This document shows positions 10,552-18,583 of a DNA stretch of 64,000 nucleotides, piece after piece. Below the pieces are notes generated by a model. It was not told the DNA's origin and made no database searches. It was given only the letters and a program-made list of their open reading frames with translations. Source of the DNA: an uncultured Bacteroidia bacterium (GTDB lineage: Bacteria; Bacteroidota; Bacteroidia; NS11-12g; UBA955). How positions within the stretch are numbered: position 1 is the stretch's first letter; each line of letters opens with the position of its first letter. The position numbers and the translations under genes are program-made. The stretch lies in NCBI GenBank assembly GCA_943789135.1, contig CALSSY010000014.1, forward strand, positions 1 to 64,000, in the 5' to 3' direction.

Positions 10552-12697
10552 TTATTCAATTAATACCGGTAAGGCTTCTCGATATTTATCTTTTATTAGA
10601 ATCATGTAAAACCAACCTTTTTGATTGATATCAACATATTCGGGTCCAAAATATCCATTCATAAAACTTATCACTTCAAGAATACGACCTTGGAGGTCTC
10701 TAATTTCGACATAACTCGCATCAAGATTTTCGCCTGAAACAAACACCCTTCCACCGCTTGGATTTGGGTACACATTGAAAGTTACATTTTGGAATACGGA
10801 AACCCCATTTTGTGCAACATTTACGCATTCAGAGGTGTCTAAACACCCATTCATCTCCATCCTTACTGAGTAGTTACCGGGTTCGGTTACAATTAATTCA
10901 GAGTCCATCTCGCCTGCAACTTCAAGGAAGCCTTTATCACAGCGTAACCACTGATAACCGAAATACCCTTCAGTTGCTCGAAGAGTATCAGAAGCACTAA
11001 TCAAAGCTTTATTGAACTTGGTAATATTCGCAATTATTTTAATAATACTATCGCATCCGAATGCATTCATTATTGTATCGTAATACGTTCCCGATTCGGT
11101 GATATAAAAACGTCTTGACGGTGCACGATAACTGCGACATGCATCAATCCGGAGGGTCGTGTCTGTAATTGGACTAACCTGCAAATCTATCTGTATGATG
11201 GAATCACATCCGCGATAATTAACGAGGGTATCGTACCACACACCTGACTGATCCCAAATGTATTTACCCGATGGACTTTCATACGTACCACAAGCATAAT
11301 CCTGATAAAATGCTCGCGACACAAGCGATTTTACTTTATAATTTACCACACTGTCACAACCCATAAAATTGACCAAGGTATCTGCATATAGACCCGATTG
11401 GAAAATCCAGCTCCCACTAGCCGGTAACATTACAGAATCGCAAATTTCTAATTCAATTTCCCTTTCTGATTGAGGTAAAATTTCGATATTGAAAAACATC
11501 AAACTATCGCATCCTAGGTAATTACTGAGTGTATCAACAAAAACCCCCGATTCCGTAACCATCCTATTAGAATAGGGCAATTTAAATTCTTGACAGTTGG
11601 TTACATCTGCAAATGTTGAATCAGGTCCTATTTTAACCAGCAGCGTTAAAATCGAATCGCAACCCTCCGCATTCTTCAGGATATCGGTGTAAACTCCAGA
11701 AACATTCACGGAATTGAGTCCGCTTGGGAAGCGTGTAGTTACCACAACTTCTTACACTCACTGTATCTCTTGAAGAGTTGGCAATTGTTAAAACAATATT
11801 TAAAGCTGAGTCGCAGCCTCTGTATGAATATACCGTATCCACATATACACCGGAATTATACCAAGTTGTGGTCAATGAAGGTGCTTTATATTGGTCACAT
11901 GCAAAGACCGTATCATTATGAGAAATGGCTATTTGTTCAGGGTAAACACCCCAATTATAATTGGATATGGTGCCGTCTAATTTAAAGTTGTACAAAACGC
12001 CATCGTTTTTCAAACCGGACCAATCCGGAATTCTAAAGTAGATAGAATTTCTTGTGGCTGCTCTACCCTTATTGAACTTATAATAGGCCCTTAAGTCCGA
12101 CAAAAAACCACAATAAGCGGATTTATAGGCCTGCTTAATTTCCGAGGCACTTAGTGCTTTGGACCACAATCGAACTTCGTCTAATGAACCCCAAAATGGC
12201 CTATCTAGCGAATGATGATTCCCAAGAGTCAGTGGAATTGTACCGGGATCTCCAACGGCTGTAGAGTCGATTAGGGAATCTGTTAAATTTCCATTGACAT
12301 AAACGCGAAGTACATATCGGTCGAAAGTAGCCGCAACATGCGTCCACGTGTTTTTCAATACGGTATTTGCAGCGGTTGTAATCTCCGCACTTGAATCATC
12401 AAAAACGCCAAAATAAAGCTGACCCGACCCTCCAGCAGCCAAAGAGAAGCCGCGATTTGCTGCTTCATAATGTCTCGCCACGATTGTGCCTAATTTAGGT
12501 TCAAACTGAAAATCCAATGGATTTATCCAAGCCTCTACTGTTATTGCTGATTTATTCAAGTTGGTACTCGAATTTGACTGGCAACGAACTACATCATCGA
12601 CACCATCAAATACAAGTGCATGTTGAACTCGTTTTTGCGCTAATGATTCTGAAATTAAGAAAAGACAAAGTAAAAGTGATGCGATTTTAATTTTCAT
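10552..12697 (-). CDS. T9SS-secreted LamG protein with six GCDS repeats (one frameshift)
   Basis: The start at 12697 (MKIKIASLLLCLFLISESLAQ) gives a clean signal peptide and fits the promoter at 12716-12747. A LamG domain covers about residues 22-200 (ALVFDGVDDVVRC, ITVEAWINPLDF, GSLDEVRLWSKAL). Six repeats of about 42-45 residues follow, each with one Cys near the start (ACDQY, SCGNY, NCQEF, ICDSV, ACGTY, ACRSY) and an SGxYxDT...GCDS end. Next comes an Ig-like segment (GYQWLRCD ... GNYSVRM) and a type A T9SS C-terminal domain (FNVYPNPSGGRVFV). The frame breaks at GGG 11726-11728; removing one base restores LPSGLNSVNVSGVY. It is probably anchored or released at the cell surface as an adhesin or glycan binder. 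The function is inferred. Confidence 0.85.
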
Positions 12698-12715
12698 TTC
12701 GGATGTTACAATTCT

Positions 12716-12747
12716 CAAAGTTAATTGCACATTATCTATTTCCCAAA
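12716..12747 (-). promoter_or_regulatory. Promoter of the LamG/T9SS gene
   Basis: On the minus strand TTTG (12744-12747), 20 nt, TAACTTTG (12716-12723) match the Bacteroidota -33/-7 consensus. The expected transcript start near 12710 favours the ATG at 12697 over the upstream in-frame codon. It overlaps the 3' end of the photolyase gene. Confidence 0.65.
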
Positions 12748-14189
12748 GTATGTTTTTCTATTATTCGAGAAGCCTCCTCTTTTATTTCAGGGGATTTTCT
12801 TGCACCATATAACCGATCTCTGGCATCTTTGTGGGTCACTTTTAAGTCTAACATCGGCTCTGGATAATCAACTCCCAATTCAAAACCAATCATTTGTTGT
12901 TCAAGTGCGGTTAATTTCCAAGGTTCATGAATAAAGGGGACTTCAATATTTTTCAATTCGGGGCACCATTTTTTAATAAATTCACCATTGGGATCTTGAT
13001 CTTGCGCTTGCTTGGTGGGATTGTAAATTCGCACGGTATTGATCCCGGTAATTCCTGCCTGCATTTGAATCTGTGGAAAGTGAATTCCGGGTTCAAAATC
13101 CAAAAACAATCCAGATAAATAATTAGCCGCCCGTTCCCAACTTTGATTCATATGATGACAAATAAAACTCACTAACATAGCACGCATTCTGAAATTGATA
13201 TACCCAGTGGCAATCAAACATCTCATGCAAGCATCTACTAAAGGGAAACCCGTCTTCCCTTTTTTCCACCTTTCATAATTGGCATCTTCATTTTTATAAT
13301 CAAGCGATTCGTATCCCCGATTTACACTTACAAATTCCATTTCGCATTCGCTCTCAAACTTTTGCATAAAATGTTCGCGCCATCTAAGTCTAGAAGCAAA
13401 CTGACGCATGTTCCTTTTGTAAGGGCTGTTCTGTCCAGCCAAATATTGACTTTGAAAAACTTCCCTTAAACTAATGTTCCCCCATGCTAAATACGGACTA
13501 ATACGGCTGCAACTTTTTCTTGATTCTTCAGGCTTGGAAATGTGCTGCATGTATTTAGAAACCCTTTTCTGAGTAAAACTATTTAAATATTGCCACGCCT
13601 TCAAATACCCGCCGTTTTGCACAATTCCTTCAACTTCGGGCTTCTCCATTAATCGAGGAAATTCTTGCACGGGAAATGCCTCCGCTTGAATTATTGATTC
13701 AAATGAAGACCATTGGATTTCGGGAATTACGTTTGACATATAGTCATACCAATATGCATTGAAGTCTTTACGATTGCGAAGTCCTCTTCTTATGCCAGAA
13801 TACGGATATTCATGCCAGAGAACCCCAGCATTTTTAAAAATACCTTTTAGTTCTCGATCTCGAGCATACGTAACTTCTAAACCTATTTCTTCCAAACTAT
13901 AAACTTCCTTTAGCCCCAAATCAATAAGTTGATTGAAACAGGTCTTAGCCGACATTTCAACCGAAATAAAATTCAATTTACGTGAGGTAAAATATTGATT
14001 CAATTCTACAACTGATTCCCATACAAAGCGCTCGTGACGGAAGCTATAATGCACCGATTTAAAGACTTCAGGTTCATGAATGTATAAAAAAAGTGTCGGT
14101 AAATTTGATGCAGAAGCTTGCAATATGGCCTCGTGATCGGTAATGCGAAGATCCCTCTTGAACCAAACTACTTGAAACGAATTGAGCAT
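12732..14189 (-). CDS. Cryptochrome/photolyase family protein
   Basis: A 485-residue protein with an N-terminal antenna-binding Rossmann domain (VVWFKRDLRITDHEAI) and a C-terminal FAD-binding helical domain (YLAWGNISLREVFQ, TGFPLVDACMRCLIATGYINFRMRAMLVSF). The family repairs UV photoproducts with blue light or acts as a photoreceptor. The final FAD/substrate region reads HFPQIQMQAGITGINTVRIYNP instead of the usual class I tryptophan-rich loop, placing it in a bacterial branch whose lesion specificity I cannot assign from sequence. It is divergent from the acyltransferase gene at 14309. Confidence 0.88.
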   Translation of the reverse strand: MLNSFQVVWFKRDLRITDHEAILQASASNLPTLFLYIHEPEVFKSVHYSFRHERFVWESVVELNQYFTSRKLNFISVEMSAKTCFNQLIDLGLKEVYSLEEIGLEVTYARDRELKGIFKNAGVLWHEYPYSGIRRGLRNRKDFNAYWYDYMSNVIPEIQWSSFESIIQAEAFPVQEFPRLMEKPEVEGIVQNGGYLKAWQYLNSFTQKRVSKYMQHISKPEESRKSCSRISPYLAWGNISLREVFQSQYLAGQNSPYKRNMRQFASRLRWREHFMQKFESECEMEFVSVNRGYESLDYKNEDANYERWKKGKTGFPLVDACMRCLIATGYINFRMRAMLVSFICHHMNQSWERAANYLSGLFLDFEPGIHFPQIQMQAGITGINTVRIYNPTKQAQDQDPNGEFIKKWCPELKNIEVPFIHEPWKLTALEQQMIGFELGVDYPEPMLDLKVTHKDARDRLYGARKSPEIKEEASRIIEKHTLGNR

Positions 14190-14308
14190 TATTTAAGTTA
14201 ACAAATCAAACCGTTTTTAGATTGTTCACTTTGAAATAACAAAACCAACATCTATTGGTAATATTTCGAAAGCATTTTTGATGCTATCACTAAAATCACA
14301 ACAAAAAA

Positions 14309-16018
14309 GTGTTAAATCCCCTTATCGCAACAAGATCCGTTTTGAAGAATAAATTTCCGTTTCAACCCCTTCAAAACTCAAAAAATCAACTCATTCAGAA
14401 TCTATATGGAAGGCACCAAGCGCAGCGTTTTTTTGATTTTTTCGACACGCACAGTATAGAGCAATTTCTTAGTTATTACAAAACCTATTCAAAGGTTAAA
14501 CACAAAGTATCAGCCCTGCATTTTGGCCGAATCCCTCAAGAAAAATCCTTGTTGGTTTTGGCAAATCATTCTACGGGCATTCCAGATGGACTCTTGATTT
14601 TGGATATTCTTTTGAAAAAACGCAAGGATGTAAAAATATTATTAGACCATTCAACTTACCCTTCTCGTTCATTGCAACCTTTCACCATTGGGGTTCATTT
14701 AGATAACATACCAAATGCTATATCAAAAAATGCCATTGCTTTAAAACAAGCATTAAAATGGCTAGAAGATGGACATTGTTTGGTATTATTCTCAAATTCT
14801 GAGGTGTTGCTAAACAAGAAATTGTATAAGAGTGACAAAGAATCCTTTTGGCACCCCAGTGCTAAAAAAATCATTCTAAAACACAAGGGATTTATACTTC
14901 CATGGGCAATACGAGGTAAAAACAGCCCACTTTTCTATTTCCTAAGTAATATCAATCCGAAGTTTCGGCAAAATTTAATTCCCCGAGAAAGTTTAAGACG
15001 GCGCTTTCGACCAATAGAATCAGCTATAGGAAAGCCATTCAAAGCTTCAGAGGATCACAGCTTCATAGATTTGGAATTAAAAATACGGCTAATGAGTAAG
15101 CGTCAATTCGGATTTGAGTTTCCCCAATTAGGTAAATTCCCAATTCAGAGTAAATTCAAAACAATTGCTAATGAAATCGACGCATCAAAAATAAAATCAG
15201 AAATCATTTCATTAGGCACGCCCATCGTTGTCAAAGGTCAAAACGAAGTTTACCTAAGTCCCCCAAAAAGTTCGCCCAATATTTTACTTGAAATTGGAAG
15301 ACTTCGTGAAATCACATTCAGAGAAGTTGGAGAAGGTTCCGGATTAGATAGAGACCTTGACAAACATGATGAAGTATTCTATCATTTGGTATTATGGGAC
15401 TCTTCCGAAAGTAAAATTGTTGGCGCATATCGACTAGGAATAGGTCCAGATCTTCAAGCATTACCGAGTTATCGACATATTATTTATGATTACTATATAA
15501 AAAATGCAGAGGTTGAAAAAGTAATCAATAAGTCGATAATTTTAGGTAGAGCTTTTGTGAGGCCTGAATACCAACAGAAACCCTTTCCCCTATTTCTTTT
15601 ATGGAATGGTATATTGGCTTTCGTTGAACAACGGAATGATATCAACTATTTAATTGGACAAACCAGTTTATCCAATTCCTACCAATCTTATTCCAAACTC
15701 CTTATTACGGAATTTCTATGGAAACATTTCTCAGATAAATCATTGCGTGATTTTTTTGTGCCCATACATCCCTTCAAAGCAACAAGAAATTCACTAATAC
15801 AACAATGGATTTCATTATCAAAACCCGAAGACATCAAACGAATGGATAAAATAATCGAATGTATTGAGCCCAGCGGAGTAAAAACCCCTATGTTGTTCAA
15901 ACGATATATTGAACAACGTGCAAAATGCATCGGGATTAATGTAGATCCGGATTTCCAAAATTCAATTGATATTTTGATGTTAACCGACCTATCGGAGTTG
16001 TCTCGTGTCAAATCTTAA
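14309..16018 (+). CDS. Bifunctional acyltransferase, PlsC domain fused to OlsB/GNAT domain (OlsF-like)
   Basis: A 569-residue protein in two parts. Residues about 60-270 form a lysophospholipid-type acyltransferase with the catalytic NHSTGIPDG (His87, Asp93) and the FSNSE block. Residues about 285-520 match the COG3176 hemolysin/OlsB N-acyltransferase fold (LEIGRLREITFREVGEG, VGAYRLGIG, ILGRAFVRPEYQQ, LIGQTSLSN). The same order is known in OlsF, a two-step ornithine-lipid synthase, so it probably makes an aminoacyl lipid (ornithine or glycine lipid). The start is GTG at 14309; there is no ATG near the N-terminus, so the start is uncertain. The GT2 gene follows after 89 nt. Confidence 0.75.
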   Translation: MLNPLIATRSVLKNKFPFQPLQNSKNQLIQNLYGRHQAQRFFDFFDTHSIEQFLSYYKTYSKVKHKVSALHFGRIPQEKSLLVLANHSTGIPDGLLILDILLKKRKDVKILLDHSTYPSRSLQPFTIGVHLDNIPNAISKNAIALKQALKWLEDGHCLVLFSNSEVLLNKKLYKSDKESFWHPSAKKIILKHKGFILPWAIRGKNSPLFYFLSNINPKFRQNLIPRESLRRRFRPIESAIGKPFKASEDHSFIDLELKIRLMSKRQFGFEFPQLGKFPIQSKFKTIANEIDASKIKSEIISLGTPIVVKGQNEVYLSPPKSSPNILLEIGRLREITFREVGEGSGLDRDLDKHDEVFYHLVLWDSSESKIVGAYRLGIGPDLQALPSYRHIIYDYYIKNAEVEKVINKSIILGRAFVRPEYQQKPFPLFLLWNGILAFVEQRNDINYLIGQTSLSNSYQSYSKLLITEFLWKHFSDKSLRDFFVPIHPFKATRNSLIQQWISLSKPEDIKRMDKIIECIEPSGVKTPMLFKRYIEQRAKCIGINVDPDFQNSIDILMLTDLSELSRVKS

Positions 16019-16107
16019 TTTATAGATTTCCTCAATCTTTCTTGGCGTTAAGCGAATTAAATTGAGAGTTCTCAAAAAAGTGATGAACTTTGTGTCGTTT
16101 ATTACTC

Positions 16108-16848
16108 ATGATTCAAAACAAACGCATTGCTATCGTTCTTCCAGCTTACAATGCCGAACACACATTGGAACGCACTTACAAGGAGATCCCTTTTGATATT
16201 GTTGATGATGTAATTCTCGTTGATGATAAAAGCACTGATGATACCATAGAAGTTGCTAAAAAACTTGGAATCGAACATATAATCAATCACCAAAAGAACA
16301 AAGGATATGGGGGCAATCAAAAAAGTTGTTACGATACGGCTCTTTCTTTAGGAGCAGATATCATTATCATGGTTCACCCAGATTATCAATACACGCCTAA
16401 GCTTGTTCATTCCATTGCCTATATAATCGCACAAGAAATATATCCGGTTGTTTTTGGTTCCCGAATTTTAGGCACCGGCGCGCTCAAAGGCGGGATGCCT
16501 TATTACAAGTACGTCGCCAATAGATTCCTAACCGCAATACAAAATTTACTTATTGGACAACATCTTTCTGAGTACCATACTGGCTACAGGGCTTTTTCCG
16601 CAGATGTATTAAAGCAGGTGCCCTATCATTTATGCAGCGATGATTTCATTTTCGATAATCAAATCACATCGCAAATTTTCATGAAGGGTTACGAAATCGG
16701 AGAGATAACATGTCCTACAAAGTATTTCGAAGAAGCCTCATCTATAAATTTTAAACGAAGCAGTATTTATGGACTTGGTGTATTGAAGGTTTCTTTAATT
16801 CATTTTCTACATAAAAGAAAAATAATCAAAGCAAAATTGTACGCTTAA
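16108..16848 (+). CDS. Family 2 glycosyltransferase (DPM1/polyprenyl-phosphate sugar type)
   Basis: A 246-residue protein with an N-terminal GT-A fold (IAIVLPAYNAEHTLERTY, ILVDDKSTDDT, NKGYGGNQKSCYDTA, MVHPDYQYTPK) and the acceptor-side block HTGYRAFSADVL. It lacks C-terminal membrane helices. Related enzymes transfer hexose from a nucleotide sugar to polyprenyl phosphate or a surface glycan. I chose the ATG at 16108 because the reading frame upstream opens only with TTG and the motif set begins directly after this ATG. The substrate is unknown. Confidence 0.82.
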   Translation: MIQNKRIAIVLPAYNAEHTLERTYKEIPFDIVDDVILVDDKSTDDTIEVAKKLGIEHIINHQKNKGYGGNQKSCYDTALSLGADIIIMVHPDYQYTPKLVHSIAYIIAQEIYPVVFGSRILGTGALKGGMPYYKYVANRFLTAIQNLLIGQHLSEYHTGYRAFSADVLKQVPYHLCSDDFIFDNQITSQIFMKGYEIGEITCPTKYFEEASSINFKRSSIYGLGVLKVSLIHFLHKRKIIKAKLYA

Positions 16849-16881
16849 TCATCTATTTACACTCAAACGAGAACCTATTTT

Positions 16882-16922
16882 AAACGTGACAAAAATTACG
16901 TTTTAAGAACTATTTAAGTTTG
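16882..16922 (+). promoter_or_regulatory. Promoter and possible operator of the rhodanese gene
   Basis: TAAGTTTG (16915-16922) fits the -7 consensus 25 nt before the ATG at 16948. No clear TTG is found at -33. Instead the inverted repeat AAACGT (16882-16887), 10 nt, ACGTTT (16898-16903) covers the -35 area, so an activator or repressor site is possible. Confidence 0.4.
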
Positions 16923-16947
16923 AACTTTGTATCATAATAAAACGATT

Positions 16948-17226
16948 ATGACAATAAGAGAATTAGTTAAAGAAAAAGGAGCTACTGTAATTGATGTACG
17001 CTCATCTTGGGAATTCGCCGATGGCCACGTTAACGATGCAATCAACATTCCTTTAGAGGAAATCACCACCCGAATTGATGAAATTAACGAATTACGGGGA
17101 CCCTATTTATTGTATTGCCGAAGTGGAAATAGAAGCGGTATGGCTTGTAGCATTTTACAACAATCAGGTGTTACTGAAGTTTATAATGGTGGCGGCCTTG
17201 CAGACATGCAGATCGCATTGATGTAA
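16948..17226 (+). CDS. Single-domain rhodanese (sulfurtransferase)
   Basis: A 92-residue protein with the active loop CRSGNRS (Cys57 from the ATG at 16948) and the substrate-facing DVRSSWEF. Single-domain rhodaneses carry persulfide sulfur between donors such as thiosulfate and acceptors such as thiols or cyanide. It overlaps the DUF2892 gene by one base. Together with that gene it resembles the two halves of E. coli YgaP, where a rhodanese is fused to a membrane segment. It converges on the sulfur operon and so probably belongs to the same physiology. Confidence 0.9.
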   Translation: MTIRELVKEKGATVIDVRSSWEFADGHVNDAINIPLEEITTRIDEINELRGPYLLYCRSGNRSGMACSILQQSGVTEVYNGGGLADMQIALM

Positions 17227-17441
17227 TGAAATCCATTCTTCGCAACTGGGATTTAATTCGATTCATTCGTGCTGGATTAGGCCTAAGTTTTATTGGCCAA
17301 GGCATTGCCACTAATTCCATTCCGGTTATCCTTATTGGTTCGGCATTAGTAATTATGGCCTTATTCAATTTGGGTTGTTCGAGCAGCAAGGGTTGTGCTC
17401 TTCCAAATAATAAAACAACCGGACCCTCGAATACTCCTTAA
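17226..17441 (+). CDS. DUF2892 membrane protein (YgaP transmembrane-like)
   Basis: A 71-residue protein with two hydrophobic helices (IRAGLGLSFIGQGIA and IPVILIGSALVIMALFNL) and a GCSSSKGC tail whose two Cys could carry sulfur. It begins on the last base of the rhodanese stop codon, so translation is coupled. In YgaP the same two modules are one polypeptide. Confidence 0.85.
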   Translation: MKSILRNWDLIRFIRAGLGLSFIGQGIATNSIPVILIGSALVIMALFNLGCSSSKGCALPNNKTTGPSNTP

Positions 17442-17464
17442 ACCGATTGAACGGCAACAAGCAT

Positions 17465-17497
17465 AAAAAAAGGCGATGAAATCATCGCCTTTTTTTA
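17465..17497. terminator. Bidirectional intrinsic terminator
   Basis: A-run 17465-17471, stem AGGCGATGA (17471-17479), AA loop, TCATCGCCT (17482-17490), T-run 17491-17497. It serves both the rhodanese/DUF2892 pair and the convergent sulfur operon. Confidence 0.93.
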
Positions 17498-17516
17498 TAC
17501 CAAAGTTTATCCAAAA

Positions 17517-18005
17517 TTAGTGAGGAAGTTTTTCTTTAAAGTAACCGTACACCCAAGTTCCTGCAGAAGCAGAAAGGAAGGTTATAAAGATTACACTAAA
17601 GCCTGCACCCATTTGTGCGAACAAGGGACCAGGACATGCTCCTGTTATTGCCCAACCTAAACCAAATATGAGGCCCCCATAAATTTGGCCTTTATTAAAA
17701 GTCTTATCGGCAATTACGATTTTTTCTCCGTAAATCGTTTTGATGTTGAAACGTTTGATAATTTGTATTGAAATCATGCCTAAAACAACGCCTGTTCCAA
17801 TTACACCATACATATGAAACGACTCAAAACGGAACATTTCTTGAATGCGGAACCAACTTATGATTTCTGCTTTTACAAAAGCTATTCCGAAAATTATTCC
17901 CACCAATAGATATTTAAGATTATACCACATTGGGTGTGATGTTTTTGATTCATTGGTGCACATTGCTGCATCCTTGAATTCTGTTGAATTTAAATTCTCT
18001 TTCAT
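17517..18005 (-). CDS. DUF6691/YeeE-YedE family membrane protein (half-transporter)
   Basis: A 162-residue protein with about four helices and the signature GACPGPLFAQMGAG. In the YeeE/YedE superfamily conserved Cys residues relay thiosulfate or another sulfur species through the membrane. It is the last gene of the sulfur operon, 12 nt after its partner at 18018. The usual transporter is one long chain; here two short genes probably form it jointly. Confidence 0.85.
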   Translation of the reverse strand: MKENLNSTEFKDAAMCTNESKTSHPMWYNLKYLLVGIIFGIAFVKAEIISWFRIQEMFRFESFHMYGVIGTGVVLGMISIQIIKRFNIKTIYGEKIVIADKTFNKGQIYGGLIFGLGWAITGACPGPLFAQMGAGFSVIFITFLSASAGTWVYGYFKEKLPH

Positions 18006-18017
18006 AATTTCAATTTA

Positions 18018-18581
18018 TTACAATGCGATTAAAAAGGGCAGTATGAACCAGGTCATGATAATACCTCCCACCATAAACATGATTGTGGCAATCAATGAAG
18101 GCCACTGTAAATTACTTAGTCCCATAATAGCGTGACCACTTGTACAACCACCAGCATATCTTGTTCCAAAACCTACCATAAATCCACCTATCACGATAAA
18201 AATGAATCCTCTTAAAGTCATTAAACTTTCCCAAGAGAAGATATCCGTAGGCAACAATTGGTCGAAATTTTCAACGCCTTGGCTTTGAAGTGCTGCTTTG
18301 GTTGCATCAGCAATTTGAATAGGCTCAGGATCTTGCAAATATTGAACGGCTATAAAACCACCCAATAAAACCCCTACTACAAAAAATAAATTCCATATTT
18401 CCTTTTTCCAATCGTAATTAAAAAAAGGAATCTTAGCAGGTACACACATAGCGCATAAATGCCTCAAAGACGAACTAATACCAAAGGATTTATTGCCAAT
18501 GATTAGAAGCGTAGGAACCGTCAAACCTATTACAATTCCGGCCGCCCACCACGGCCATGGATGTTTTATTAATTCTAACAT
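18018..18581 (-). CDS. YeeE/YedE family sulfur transporter subunit
   Basis: A 187-residue membrane protein with the conserved GTRYAGGCTSGHAIMGLSNL, the Cys motif of the YeeE family. An additional Cys pair sits in LCAMCVPAK. YeeE homologues import thiosulfate in enterobacteria. Here it starts 2 nt after the stop of the persulfide dioxygenase gene, so it probably moves thiosulfate or sulfane sulfur linked to that enzyme. The direction of transport is not evident. Confidence 0.87.
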   Translation of the reverse strand: MLELIKHPWPWWAAGIVIGLTVPTLLIIGNKSFGISSSLRHLCAMCVPAKIPFFNYDWKKEIWNLFFVVGVLLGGFIAVQYLQDPEPIQIADATKAALQSQGVENFDQLLPTDIFSWESLMTLRGFIFIVIGGFMVGFGTRYAGGCTSGHAIMGLSNLQWPSLIATIMFMVGGIIMTWFILPFLIAL

Positions 18582-18583
18582 AA

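Noticed and set aside
10552-12697. GCDS repeats as a DNA-level tandem repeat or CRISPR-like array
   Set aside because: The similarity is at protein level only; the DNA of the repeats is too diverged and in frame with a single gene.
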